Shown here piece by piece: positions 47,865 through 58,310 of a DNA stretch of 60,689 bases. This DNA comes from Microvirga sp. Mcv34 (GTDB lineage Bacteria > Pseudomonadota > Alphaproteobacteria > Rhizobiales > Beijerinckiaceae). The notes under the pieces were generated by a model, which ran no database searches, was not told the DNA's origin, and worked only from the letters and a program-made list of their open reading frames with translations. Both the position numbers and the translations under genes were made by a program. The stretch covers positions 1 to 60,689 of the forward strand of contig NZ_JALJRK010000011.1 in the NCBI RefSeq assembly GCF_024519725.1, given 5' to 3'. Numbering within the stretch: the first letter of the stretch is position 1; every line of letters begins with the position of its first letter.

Positions 47865-49778
47865 ATGCCATCCGCCCAGAGCCGCTATCATGAGGTCTAT
47901 GCCGACTGGAAAGCCGATCCGGTCGGCTTCTGGGAGCAGGCGGCGCGGGAGATCGACTGGATCAAACCGGCCGAGACGGTGTTCGACCGCGAAGCCGGCG
48001 TCTATGGCCGCTGGTTCCTCGGGGCCGAGTGCAACACCTGCTACAACGCCGTCGACCGCCATGCGGCGACCCGGGGCGGCCAAGCGGCGATCATCTACGA
48101 CAGCCCTGTCACAGGCACGAAGCGCAGCATCACCTATGCCGAGCTGCGGGACGAGGTCGCGACGCTTGCGGCCGTGCTGCAGGACATGGGCGTCGCGAAG
48201 GGCGACCGCGTCGTCATCTACATGCCGATGATCCCGGAGACGAGTTTCGCCATGCTGGCCTGCGCCCGCATCGGGGCGATCCATTCTGTGGTCTTCGGCG
48301 GTTTCGCCGCCAAGGAGCTGGCGACCCGTATCGACGATGCGAAGCCAAAGGTCATCCTCTCCGCGTCCTGCGGGATCGAGGGCAGTCGCGTCATTCCCTA
48401 CAAGCCGCTGCTGGACGAGGCGATCGCGCTGTCCTCGTCCAAGCCGCAGGCCTGCCTCGTCTTCCAGCGGCCGCAGCTCGCCTGCGACCTGATCGAGGGT
48501 CGCGACCGGGATTGGGCGGGCGCCGTCGCTGATGCGAAGGCGAAGGGCCGCCAAGCCGAATGCGTGCCCGTGGCGGCGACCGACCCGCTCTACGTGCTCT
48601 ACACTTCCGGAACCACCGGCATCCCCAAGGGCGTGGTGCGTGACAACGGCGGCCACATGGTCGCTCTCAAATGGTCCATGGAGCATTTCTTCGGCGTGAA
48701 GCCCGGCGAGGTGTTCTGGGCCGCGTCCGACGTGGGCTGGGTGGTCGGCCATTCCTACATCGTCTACGGGCCGCTGCTCCACGGCTGCACGGCCATCCTC
48801 TACGAGGGCAAGCCGGTGGGAACGCCCGACGCGGGCGCCTATTGGCGCGTGATCTCCGACCATGGGGTCGTGACCCTCTTCACGGCGCCCACGGCCTTCC
48901 GCGCCATCAAGAAGGAGGATCCGAAGGCGGAACTCCTGAAACAATACGACCTCTCCTCGTTCCGTGCCCTGTTCCTGGCGGGCGAGCGGGCCGATCCCGA
49001 CACGGTCCAATGGGCCGAGGACATCCTGCGGGTGCCGGTCATCGATCATTGGTGGCAGACGGAGACCGGCTGGCCGGTCGCCGGCAATCCGCTGGGCCTG
49101 GGTGCGCTGCCCGTGAAGCATGGCTCGCCCACGGTGCCGATGCCGGGATACATTCTCGAAGTGCTCGACGAAGGCGGCAGGCCGGTCGGCCCCAACACGA
49201 TGGGAGCCATCGTCATCAGGCTGCCCCTGCCGCCCGGCGCCCTGCCGACCCTGTGGCAGGCGGACGAGCGGTTCCGAGAAGCCTACCTCTCGGTCTATCC
49301 CGGCTACTACAACACCTCGGACGCGGGCTATCTCGACCAGGACGGCTATATCTGGGTCATGGGCCGCACCGACGACATCATCAACGTCGCGGGCCATCGC
49401 CTGTCCACGGGCGGCATGGAGGAAGTGCTGGCCTCCCACCCGGCGGTCGCGGAATGTGCCGTGATCGGCGTGAAGGATTCGCTCAAGGGCGAGGTGCCGT
49501 GCGGCTTCGTGGTGCTCAAATCCGGCATCGACCGGCCGCCCGAAGCCATCGAGGCCGAACTCGTGGCTCTGGTGCGCGACAAGATCGGCCCCGTGGCCGC
49601 CTTCAAGCTCGCGATCACCGTGGCGCGCCTGCCCAAGACCCGCTCCGGCAAAATTCTGCGCGGCACGATGAAGAAGATCGCCGACGGCGACACCTGGTCG
49701 ACGCCCGCCACCATCGACGATCCCATGATCCTGTCTGAGATCGGCGATGCGCTGAGGGCGAGGGGGCTTGCCGGGTAG
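47865..49778 (+). CDS. prpE: Propionyl-CoA synthetase (acyl-CoA ligase)
   Basis: The 637-residue product starts with the ACAS_N region SRYHEVYADWKADPVGFWEQAAREIDWIKP and has the AMP-binding motif YTSGTTGIPKGVVRDNGGH near residue 245 and a catalytic Lys in RSGKILRGTMKKIADG near the C-terminus. The whole sequence resembles PrpE more than acetate ligase Acs. It activates propionate (and possibly acetate) to the CoA thioester through an acyl-adenylate. No prpBCD genes are nearby. Confidence 0.93.
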   Translation: MPSAQSRYHEVYADWKADPVGFWEQAAREIDWIKPAETVFDREAGVYGRWFLGAECNTCYNAVDRHAATRGGQAAIIYDSPVTGTKRSITYAELRDEVATLAAVLQDMGVAKGDRVVIYMPMIPETSFAMLACARIGAIHSVVFGGFAAKELATRIDDAKPKVILSASCGIEGSRVIPYKPLLDEAIALSSSKPQACLVFQRPQLACDLIEGRDRDWAGAVADAKAKGRQAECVPVAATDPLYVLYTSGTTGIPKGVVRDNGGHMVALKWSMEHFFGVKPGEVFWAASDVGWVVGHSYIVYGPLLHGCTAILYEGKPVGTPDAGAYWRVISDHGVVTLFTAPTAFRAIKKEDPKAELLKQYDLSSFRALFLAGERADPDTVQWAEDILRVPVIDHWWQTETGWPVAGNPLGLGALPVKHGSPTVPMPGYILEVLDEGGRPVGPNTMGAIVIRLPLPPGALPTLWQADERFREAYLSVYPGYYNTSDAGYLDQDGYIWVMGRTDDIINVAGHRLSTGGMEEVLASHPAVAECAVIGVKDSLKGEVPCGFVVLKSGIDRPPEAIEAELVALVRDKIGPVAAFKLAITVARLPKTRSGKILRGTMKKIADGDTWSTPATIDDPMILSEIGDALRARGLAG

Positions 49779-49791
49779 GGAGGCTCTACGG

Positions 49792-50001
49792 ATGCCGGAC
49801 GAGGAAGAGGACGCGCAGGGCCGTTTCGAAGCTTTGCTGGCGCAAGTCCTTGGGGATGATGAAAAGGCGCTGGCTCATCGAGCGGCCAAGGATTTCCGCC
49901 AAACTGCGCGAGCGGATGCCGTGGGGGCGAAGACAAGCTTCGAACGCAACCGCGACCGGCCGGCAAAGCCACCGCGAAGGCGGCCGAAACGTCAAGGATA
50001 A
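49792..50001 (+). CDS. Hypothetical small protein, low confidence
   Basis: A 69-codon frame from the ATG at 49792 (MPDEEEDAQGRFEALLAQVLGDDEKALAH...) has an acidic N-terminus and a strongly basic C-terminus (RPAKPPRRRPKRQG). Codon usage resembles the neighbours, but I recognise no family. It starts 13 bases after prpE. An overlapping frame on the opposite strand is an equal candidate. Confidence 0.3.
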   Translation: MPDEEEDAQGRFEALLAQVLGDDEKALAHRAAKDFRQTARADAVGAKTSFERNRDRPAKPPRRRPKRQG

Positions 50002-50017
50002 GAGGCTGAAAACGAAA

Positions 50018-50041
50018 AAGGCCCGGAGCGATCCGGGCCTT
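50018..50041 (-). terminator. Terminator of trcR
   Basis: AAGGCCCGGA (50018-50027) and TCCGGGCCTT (50032-50041) make a 10-base stem with a 4-base loop. On the minus strand it ends in a T run. Confidence 0.85.
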
Positions 50042-50056
50042 TGTGCGTGAGGACGC

Positions 50057-50779
50057 TTATTCCTCGTCTTCGTCCTCGTCGTCGCGCTTGAGCTGCTTGA
50101 GCTTGGCGAAGACCGAGTTGACGTCGATGTTCTCTTCCTGGGCCGGCTTCGGGCGGCTCATGTCGGCGAAGGGGTCGACCCGCTCGGGGGCCGTGGAGAC
50201 CTCGGCCGGCATCAGGGTGCCGCCATGGTCCTGAGCCTCCACATGCGGACGGTCCTTGGCGGCGCGCTGTACCTCGAAGTCGAGGTCGATCTGCGAGCAC
50301 AGGCCGAGGGTGACCGGGTCCATGGGCGAGAGGCTGGCAGAGTTCCAGTGGGTACGCTCACGGACCTGCTGGATCGTCGTCTTGGTGGTGCCCACCAGAC
50401 GCATGATCTGCGCGTCCTTCAGCTCGGGATGGTTGCGCACCAGCCAGAGGATCGCGTTCGGGCGGTCGTGTCGGCGGGACACGGGAGTGTAGCGCGGACC
50501 CTTCTTGACCCGCTTCTGCTCCGGCAGCTTCACGCGCGACTCGGCGAGGCGGAGGTGATGGGTCGGGTCCTTCTGGGCCTTCTCGATCTCCTCACGGGTC
50601 AGCTGCCCCGTGGTCACCGGGTCGAGGCCCTTGATGCCGGCCGCGACCTCGCCGTCCGCGATGCCCTTCACCTCGAGCGGGTGCAGCTTGCAGAAATCGG
50701 CGATCTGGTCGAACGACAGCGATGTATTCTCGACGAGCCAGACGGCTGTCGCCTTCGGCATCAACGGTCCCTGGGACAT
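50057..50779 (-). CDS. trcR: Cell-cycle transcriptional regulator TrcR (DUF1013)
   Basis: The 240-residue product is a DUF1013 protein: KATAVWLVENTSLSFDQIADFCKLHPLEVKGIADGEVA at the N-terminus, then RRHDRPNAILWLVRNHPELKDAQIMRLVGTTKTTIQQVRERTHWN, which looks like a helix-turn-helix region, and an acidic C-terminus (DDEDEDEE). The family is annotated as TrcR, a conserved alphaproteobacterial cell-cycle regulator. The start could be 50779 or the inner ATG at 50761. A nested hairpin lies about 90 bases upstream. Confidence 0.9.
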   Translation of the reverse strand: MSQGPLMPKATAVWLVENTSLSFDQIADFCKLHPLEVKGIADGEVAAGIKGLDPVTTGQLTREEIEKAQKDPTHHLRLAESRVKLPEQKRVKKGPRYTPVSRRHDRPNAILWLVRNHPELKDAQIMRLVGTTKTTIQQVRERTHWNSASLSPMDPVTLGLCSQIDLDFEVQRAAKDRPHVEAQDHGGTLMPAEVSTAPERVDPFADMSRPKPAQEENIDVNSVFAKLKQLKRDDEDEDEE

Positions 50780-50866
50780 CTACGTGAACCTCCTTCAGGC
50801 CGGGCGCCGGATCATCGGCGCCGCACGGCAAAACTCTCTCGCGCTCCGAACCGGTCCGGACCGGAG

Positions 50867-50899
50867 CATCTCGTCTCACGATGTGAGGGAAACGAGATG
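50867..50899. repeat. Nested hairpin between trcR and quinone oxidoreductase genes
   Basis: CATCTCGT (50867-50874) pairs with ACGAGATG (50892-50899) and, inside, CTCAC (50875-50879) pairs with GTGAG (50883-50887) around a 3-base loop. No T run follows on either strand. It could be a leader structure of trcR or processing hairpin of the upstream gene. Confidence 0.5.
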
Positions 50900-50931
50900 A
50901 TTATAGGGATCGTGCCGGTATGTTGCAAATT

Positions 50932-51930
50932 TTAAAGGGTGAGAACGATCTTCCCGATATGCTCGCCCCCGTCCATCCGCGCATGGGCCTTTGCCACGTC
51001 CTCGAAGCCGAAGGTCGAATCCATCACCGGCCTGCACCGCCCCTGCGCCAGAAGCGGCCAGACCTTCTCCTCCAGGGCCTCGGCGATGTCGGCCTTCTCG
51101 GCCGGTGAGCGCGGGCGCAGGGTCGAACCCGTATGGGTCAGCCGCTTGACCATCAGGCGGCGGAAATCGACCTCGGCCTTGGGTCCCTGCAGGAAGGCGA
51201 TCTGCACGATCCGGCCATCCTGGGCGGCGGCCTCGTAGTTGCGGGAGATGTAATCGCCGCCGACCATGTCGAGGATCACGTCCACGCCCCGCCCGCCCGT
51301 GGCCTCCTTGGCGACTGCGACGAAGTCCTGGCTCCGGTAGTTGATCGCCACGTCGGCGCCGAGCCGCAGGCAGGCGTCGCATTTGTCCTGGCTGCCGGCC
51401 GTGGCGATGACGGTGGCGCCGAAGGCCTTGGCGAGCTGGATCGCCGTGGTGCCGATACCGGAGGTTCCCCCATGGACGAGGAGCGTCTCGCCCGATTGCA
51501 GGCGGCCTCGGTCGAACACGTTGGTCCAGACGGTGAAATAGGTTTCCGGAACGGCGCCCGCTTCCGCGAAGGAGAGGCCGGCGGGAATGGGCAGCGCATT
51601 GCTCTCGTGGACGACCGCGTAGTCCGCATAGCCGCCGCCCGGCACCAGAGCCATGACGGGTTCGCCGATTGAAAAGCGCGCGGCGTTCGGACCCGTGGCC
51701 GCCACCTCGCCGGCGATCTCGAGCCCGAGGATATCGGGAGCGCCGGGAGGAGGCGGATAGCCACCCTGCCGCTGGATCACGTCGGGGCGGTTCACGCCCG
51801 CGGCCCTCACCCGCACCAGGATCTCGCCCTCCTTGGGCCTGGGAACGGGGCGCTGGACCACCTTGAGAACCTCCGGTCCGCCGCTTCCCTCGGCGATCAC
51901 GGCCCGCATCATCTCAGGGATCTGCCCCAT
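50932..51930 (-). CDS. NAD(P)H quinone oxidoreductase, PIG3 type
   Basis: The 332-residue product is a zinc-free MDR/quinone oxidoreductase: RVRAAGVNRPDVIQRQGGYPPPPGAPDILGLEIAGEV near residue 48 and the nucleotide-binding GGTSGIGTTAIQLAKAFGATVIATAGS near 155. It reduces quinones with NADPH. A GGAGGG ribosome binding site precedes the ATG at 51930. Confidence 0.93.
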   Translation of the reverse strand: MGQIPEMMRAVIAEGSGGPEVLKVVQRPVPRPKEGEILVRVRAAGVNRPDVIQRQGGYPPPPGAPDILGLEIAGEVAATGPNAARFSIGEPVMALVPGGGYADYAVVHESNALPIPAGLSFAEAGAVPETYFTVWTNVFDRGRLQSGETLLVHGGTSGIGTTAIQLAKAFGATVIATAGSQDKCDACLRLGADVAINYRSQDFVAVAKEATGGRGVDVILDMVGGDYISRNYEAAAQDGRIVQIAFLQGPKAEVDFRRLMVKRLTHTGSTLRPRSPAEKADIAEALEEKVWPLLAQGRCRPVMDSTFGFEDVAKAHARMDGGEHIGKIVLTL

Positions 51931-52031
51931 TTTTCCCTCCTTTGGTCAACACTCTCCCGGGATATAGGCTTCGCTGCCAAGGAATACATGCCAGATTGAC
52001 TGAATGACCAACCGTTGAAGAGGAGAATGCC

Positions 52032-52238
52032 ATGGCCCTCGATCCCTTCGCCGACGAGCCGCGCCCGATCATGAGCGGGCACGAGATCGGCCAGGACCTC
52101 TCGATGCTCTCCATCGACGAACTCGACGAGCGCGTCGAGATGCTGGAGCAGGAGATCGCCCGCATCAAGGAGGCGAGGGCTCGAAAGGAAAACTCCCGCG
52201 CGGCCGCGAGCGCCTTCTTCAAGCTCGGCCAGGGCTGA
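52032..52238 (+). CDS. DUF1192 family protein
   Basis: The 68-residue product matches DUF1192: DPFADEPRPIMSGHEIGQDLSMLSIDELDERVEMLEQEIARIKEARARK. The second half is a predicted coiled coil. An AGAGGAG ribosome binding site precedes it. Its function is unknown. It precedes rcdA by 339 bases. Confidence 0.9.
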   Translation: MALDPFADEPRPIMSGHEIGQDLSMLSIDELDERVEMLEQEIARIKEARARKENSRAAASAFFKLGQG

Positions 52239-52577
52239 CGTTTCTGTCACAAAGAAACGTTCTTAACGGTGCATTAACCATTCCCGGATAGACCGGAAGA
52301 CATCCGGGCTTCTCCCTGGATGCCGAGTGGCTTCGAAGCCCACTCTGTTTGACGCTTCCCTGTTAGACTTCAAGAGCCGCCTCGCGCGGCTCGATTTTTA
52401 TGGGCCCGGCCTCGGCTTCCGGTGCCCTGCGCGGGAAACCGGGTCCCCTTGTCCTGCCGGGGTGCTGCCTTAACCTTAAGAAGAGGTTACCGAGGCAAGC
52501 CCGATCCTTCCGTCCTATACTCATCTCAACAGTTCGTACCCGCCGCCCGCGAGGCGCGGAGGGCAGATTTTTGGGAG
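52239..52577. promoter_or_regulatory. 339-base region upstream of rcdA
   Basis: This stretch holds the rcdA promoter. It contains the full CtrA-type site at 52263-52277 and, nearer the gene, TTAACCTTAAGAAGAGGTTA at about 52471-52490, which has further TTAA words but not with a 7-base spacing. I see no coding sequence. Confidence 0.55.
52263..52277 (+). promoter_or_regulatory. Full CtrA-type binding site
   Basis: TTAA (52263-52266), seven bases CGGTGCA and TTAA (52274-52277) match the alphaproteobacterial CtrA consensus TTAA-N7-TTAA exactly. It lies about 300 bases upstream of rcdA. Direct CtrA control of rcdA is known in Caulobacter. Confidence 0.6.
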
Positions 52578-53114
52578 ATGTGCGTGAACGAACCCGACGT
52601 GATCCAGCTCGACGTCGATCCTGTCCGGTTCGGGCAGAGCTTCGTGGGTTCCGAGGCCTTCAAGGCGCTCTTCCAGGAGGGCATGGAGCTCATCGAGGAA
52701 ACGGCCGCGTATCTCGACGGCCCGGGCCGGGAGGAATCCCGCCACCTGCCGCGTCAGGCGAGCCTCGTCTATGCCAGCGAGAGCATGCGCCTCACCACCC
52801 GCCTGATGCAGGTCGCCTCATGGCTGCTGCTGCAGCGGGCCGTGGCGGAAGGGGAGATCACGGCCGATCAGGCGCAGCTGGAAAAGAACCGCGTGCGCCT
52901 GAACTCGCAGGACACCGCGACCACCATCGCGGAATACGAGGGGCTCCCCGCGCGCCTGCGGGAACTGATGGGCCTCGCGACCCGGCTTCACGCCCGGATC
53001 CTGCATCTCGAACGCCTCATCACGGAGGCCGAGGAGGCTCCTCGGGCCCCAGTCCCCAACCCGGTTGCGACCCAGCTCGGGATGCTACAGAGGGCCTTCG
53101 GCACGATGGAATAA
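52578..53114 (+). CDS. rcdA: RcdA-like adaptor (DUF1465)
   Basis: The 178-residue product is a DUF1465 protein, the family that includes Caulobacter RcdA: FGQSFVGSEAFKALFQEGMELIEETAAYLDGPGR, ASLVYASESMRLTTRLMQVASWLLLQRAVAEGEIT and an all-helical core. RcdA helps ClpXP degrade CtrA together with CpdR and PopA. The ATG at 52578 follows GGGAG; the GTG at 52584 is an alternative. Confidence 0.9.
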   Translation: MCVNEPDVIQLDVDPVRFGQSFVGSEAFKALFQEGMELIEETAAYLDGPGREESRHLPRQASLVYASESMRLTTRLMQVASWLLLQRAVAEGEITADQAQLEKNRVRLNSQDTATTIAEYEGLPARLRELMGLATRLHARILHLERLITEAEEAPRAPVPNPVATQLGMLQRAFGTME

Positions 53115-53348
53115 CCAGGGCAGCGGCCATGATGCCGCACCCGGCCGTAACTCCCCCGCGAAGGGTTGAAACCCCTGTCTGAAGGGCTAAACCTAACCTG
53201 TCGGCCGCTCTTGTGCCGTCAATCGAAGGATATGCAACCCATGTCAAGCGACAGTCGAAAGACCATGCCGCCTCAGGTTCGCGCAGAAGGCTGATCGCTC
53301 GGCTCTCCTGCGATCGGGCCCGTGGCGGCTGGTCGCGAGGAGAGTTCC

Positions 53349-53687
53349 ATGAAAAAGTTCATCACCAATCGTTTCGAAATCCTGTCCGAATGGATTTCCG
53401 ACAACCTGGGCAGCCCCTATGCGTTCATGGCGGCCAGCCTGCTCGTGGCCGTTTGGGCCATCTCCGGTCCCGTCTTCCAATTCTCCGACACGTGGCAGCT
53501 CGTGATCAACACCGGCACCACGATCTGCACCTTCCTGATGGTGTTCCTGCTGCAGAATACCGGCAACCGCACCATCGACGAGATGGAAGAGCGTCTGCGC
53601 TCGCTGGAACTCCTGAACCGGGAGCTTCTCCGCGAGATCCGCACCCTGAAGGCTCCCGACGAGCCTACCGTCAGGGAGGCTGCCTGA
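53349..53687 (+). CDS. Low-affinity iron permease family protein
   Basis: The 112-residue product has two hydrophobic helices (about residues 20-45 and 52-70) and the signature SPYAFMAASLLVAVWAISGPVFQFSDTWQLVINTGTTICTFLMVFLLQNTGNRTIDEM of the PF04120 family. A coiled-coil tail follows. The name reflects a distant yeast relationship; transport is not shown in bacteria. Confidence 0.87.
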   Translation: MKKFITNRFEILSEWISDNLGSPYAFMAASLLVAVWAISGPVFQFSDTWQLVINTGTTICTFLMVFLLQNTGNRTIDEMEERLRSLELLNRELLREIRTLKAPDEPTVREAA

Positions 53688-53714
53688 GGGGGATCCGGAC
53701 ACAACCGCCAAAGA

Positions 53715-53742
53715 AAAAGCCCCGCCGAAGCGGGGCTTTTTT
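53715..53742. terminator. Bidirectional terminator between the iron-permease-like gene and rpmE
   Basis: AAAAGCCCCGC (53715-53725) and GCGGGGCTTTT (53730-53740) form an 11-base stem with a 4-base loop, flanked by A and T runs. It can serve both convergent genes. Confidence 0.9.
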
Positions 53743-53765
53743 GATTCCGGTCCGAAGGACGCGGA

Positions 53766-54005
53766 TTACTTCTTGGCGCCGAGGCCCAGGCCGCCGAACT
53801 TCGAGTTGAAGCGCGACACGCGGCCGCCGCGGTCGAGGAGCTGCTGCGTACCGCCGGTCCAGGCCGGGTGGGTGTTCGGGTCGATGTCGAGGTTGAGAGT
53901 GTCGCCCTCTTTGCCGTAGGTCGAGCGGGTCGTGTACTCGGTGCCGTTGGTCATGACCACCTTGATGAAGTGGTAATCGGGGTGATCGGTTTCTTTGCGC
54001 GCCAT
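53766..54005 (-). CDS. rpmE: 50S ribosomal protein L31, cysteine-free form
   Basis: The 79-residue product begins [56 protein letters not shown], which is L31 without the zinc-binding cysteines. I chose the ATG at 54005, eight bases after AGGA; the ATG at 54011 would add two residues. L31 bridges the ribosomal subunits. Confidence 0.95.
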   Translation of the reverse strand: MARKETDHPDYHFIKVVMTNGTEYTTRSTYGKEGDTLNLDIDPNTHPAWTGGTQQLLDRGGRVSRFNSKFGGLGLGAKK

Positions 54006-54169
54006 TGCCATAGTCCTTCTTGCGGCCAGCCAGATCTGGTCAGCCCGCAATGTTGAGATCGAGCCTGAATTGATGAATGCGCGCCTATACCTCACTTAAG
54101 ACCTTGAAACAAGCCGGGGCAAAGGTGCTAAACCGCCCCTTGTGGCGATTCCGTAAGACGCAAGGTGTC

Positions 54170-55969
<1,800 letters not shown>

Positions 55970-56084
55970 GGCTGCCTGAAATTGATGCACCGGCATGGGC
56001 TGACATCCGGCCCGTGCTTCCCATGTGAGCCGAAACCGTTGCGTCGGATCGAGGGCACGCTTGGGACAGGCCGGGAACGCAGGC

Positions 56085-56258
56085 ATGGGCGTCAGCAGGA
56101 GACATCCGCAGGACTCGACCCGCATCAACATCCTCGAGCCGTGGGATCTCCAGTACTGGTCCGACCGCTGGAACGTCCCGCGCCGGCAGGTCGTGGAAGC
56201 CATCCGCCGCGTCGGTGATCAGGTTCACGACGTCGCCCAGGCTTTGGGGAAGGGGTAG
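56085..56258 (+). CDS. DUF3606 domain protein
   Basis: The 57-residue product matches DUF3606: STRINILEPWDLQYWSDRWNVPRRQVVEAIRRVGDQVHDVAQALGKG. The ATG at 56085 follows GGGAACG. The function is unknown. Confidence 0.8.
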   Translation: MGVSRRHPQDSTRINILEPWDLQYWSDRWNVPRRQVVEAIRRVGDQVHDVAQALGKG

Positions 56259-56326
56259 GCGGAATACGCTGCGTTTACCCTTGCGTCATATCTGGCATGG
56301 CGGTGTCGGCATGGTAAGCATGGCCG

Positions 56327-57280
56327 ATGTCCGACCTCTACCCTCCTATTGATTCCTCCGACTCCGGCATGCTCGCTGTGGGCGACGGGCATCGCGTCTA
56401 TTGGGAAACCTGCGGCAATCCTGCCGGGAAACCTGCCCTGGTGCTGCATGGAGGACCAGGCTCGGGCTGCACTGTGAATGCACGGCGATATTTCGATCCG
56501 CGCTCCTACCGCGTTGTGCTCTTCGATCAGCGCGGCAGCGGGCGCAGCACGCCGCATGCCAGCACTCCCGGCATCGACCTCTCCACCAACACCACGCCTC
56601 ATCTCGTCGCCGATATCGAACGCCTGCGGCAGCATCTCGGAATCGAGCAATGGCTGGTGCTCGGCGGCTCCTGGGGCTCGACCCTGGCGCTCGCCTATGC
56701 CGAGCAATATCCCGAGCGTGTGACGGAAATGGTATTGTTCAGCATTGCCACCACAACGACGGCTGAAATCGAGTGGATCACCCGCGGTGTCGGGGCCTTC
56801 TTCCCCGAGGCGTGGAGCCGGTTTCAGTCAGGCGTGCCGGAGGCGGATCGGGAGGGGAACCTCATCGAGGCCTATCACCGGCTCCTCTTGCATCCTGATC
56901 CTGTCGTTCATGAAAGGGCGGCGCGGGATTGGTGCGATTGGGAAATGGCGATTGTCGCAGTCCATCGGAACCACAAGCCTCATCCCCGCTACGACGACCC
57001 AGCCTTCCGGCTGGGCTTTGCGCGACTCGTCACGCATTTCTGGCGCCACCGCGCCTGGCTCGAGGATGGCGTATTGGTGCGGAATGCGAACCGCCTCGCC
57101 GGCATTCCCGGCATCCTCATCCATGGCCGGCTCGATATCGGCGGTCCGCTCGTCACACCGTGGAATCTTCAGCGGCATTGGCCGGGCAGCGAACTGATCG
57201 TCGTCGGGGAGGCAGGGCATGATGCGCGCGATCCCGGCATGACGGAGAGCATCGTTGCCGCGACTGATCGGTTCGCGTAA
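56327..57280 (+). CDS. pip: Prolyl aminopeptidase
   Basis: The 317-residue product is an S33 peptidase: HGGPGSGC near residue 41, FDQRGSGRSTPHA near 66, nucleophile Ser115 in VLGGSWGSTLALAYA, Asp in IHGRLDIGGP and His in GEAGHDARDP. It releases N-terminal proline from peptides. It is the last plus-strand gene and converges on the OmpA-domain gene, one base apart at the stops. Confidence 0.95.
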   Translation: MSDLYPPIDSSDSGMLAVGDGHRVYWETCGNPAGKPALVLHGGPGSGCTVNARRYFDPRSYRVVLFDQRGSGRSTPHASTPGIDLSTNTTPHLVADIERLRQHLGIEQWLVLGGSWGSTLALAYAEQYPERVTEMVLFSIATTTTAEIEWITRGVGAFFPEAWSRFQSGVPEADREGNLIEAYHRLLLHPDPVVHERAARDWCDWEMAIVAVHRNHKPHPRYDDPAFRLGFARLVTHFWRHRAWLEDGVLVRNANRLAGIPGILIHGRLDIGGPLVTPWNLQRHWPGSELIVVGEAGHDARDPGMTESIVAATDRFA

Positions 57281-57281
57281 A

Positions 57282-58310
57282 TCACCGCTCCGTCAGCTTC
57301 AGCTCGATGCGCCGGTTGCGGGCATAGGCCTCTTCGGTGGTGCCGTTGTCGAGGGGCTGGAACTCGCCGAAGCCGGCGGCGACGAGGTGCTGGGGCTGGA
57401 CGCCCCGGGCGACCAGGGCCTGGACCACGGCGATGGCGCGGGCCGACGAGAGGGCCCAGTTCGACGGGAATTGCGACGTCGCGATCGGGCGTTGGTCCGT
57501 GTGGCCGTCGACGCGAATCACCCAAGGGATATCCGGAGGCACCTGGCGCTCCAGTTCGATGAGCGCGGAGGCGATGCGGTCGATCTCGCCGGAGGCTTCC
57601 GGGCGCAGGGTCGCCTGGCCGGCCGGGAAGAGAACCTCCGACTGGAACACGAAGCGGTCGCCCACGATGCGCACGTCCGGACGGGTGCCGAGGATCTGCC
57701 GCAGGCGGCCGAAGAAATCGGACCGGTAGCGCGCCAGCTCCTGCACCCGCTGGGCCAGAGCGACGTTGAGGCGGCTGCCGAGGTCGGCGATGCGGGCCTG
57801 GCTCTCCTTGTCCCGGTTCTCTGACGCGGCGAGAGCCTCTTCCAGGGCCGCGAGCTGGCGGCGCATGGCGGCGATCTGCTGGTTGAGGATCTCGACCTGG
57901 CTCAGAGCCCGGCCGGTGTTCTGGCGCTCGGTTTCGAGCTGCGTGCCCAGCTCCTGCGCCTGGGCCTGCGCGGCGCCACCGCTGTCGAGAAGGCCCTGGA
58001 GGCGCGCCCGCTCGGCCTCGTTGGCGCGCAGCGTGGTCTGCAGGGATGTCACCGTGTCCTCGATGGTGCGCCGGTTCGAGCGCTCCAGGGACAGAAGATC
58101 GGTCAGCTCGGCGATCTGGCGGTTCAGGCGGTCGAGGACCGTGTCGCGGCCGGAAAGCTCCCGGGATAGGAAGAACTGGCCGACGGTGAAGACCGAGATC
58201 AGGAAGATGATGGCGAGCAGCAGGGTCGACAGGGCGTCCACGAAGCCCGGCCAGTAATTGATCTGGCTGCTGCGTCCCCGCCGGCGTCCTCCCGCGCTCG
58301 AGATCGGCAT
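57282..58310 (-). CDS. OmpA/MotB-like peptidoglycan-binding membrane protein
   Basis: The 342-residue product has a membrane segment at about residues 20-46 (YWPGFVDALSTLLLAIIFLISVFTVGQFFL), a long coiled coil (about 55-200) and a C-terminal OmpA/MotB-type domain (about 225-340) with IRVDGHTDQRPI and NRRIELKLTER. The N-terminal YWPGFVDALSTLLL pattern resembles MotB/TolR-like stator proteins. It overlaps the partner gene upstream by one base (ATGA). Confidence 0.9.
   Translation of the reverse strand: MPISSAGGRRRGRSSQINYWPGFVDALSTLLLAIIFLISVFTVGQFFLSRELSGRDTVLDRLNRQIAELTDLLSLERSNRRTIEDTVTSLQTTLRANEAERARLQGLLDSGGAAQAQAQELGTQLETERQNTGRALSQVEILNQQIAAMRRQLAALEEALAASENRDKESQARIADLGSRLNVALAQRVQELARYRSDFFGRLRQILGTRPDVRIVGDRFVFQSEVLFPAGQATLRPEASGEIDRIASALIELERQVPPDIPWVIRVDGHTDQRPIATSQFPSNWALSSARAIAVVQALVARGVQPQHLVAAGFGEFQPLDNGTTEEAYARNRRIELKLTER

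Noticed and set aside
52471..52490. Second CtrA-like site TTAACC...GGTTA near rcdA
   Set aside because: The spacing does not match the TTAA-N7-TTAA consensus.
53241..53294. 17-codon frame MSSDSRKTMPPQVRAEG upstream of the iron-permease-like gene
   Set aside because: It is too short and has no support; a leader peptide cannot be shown.
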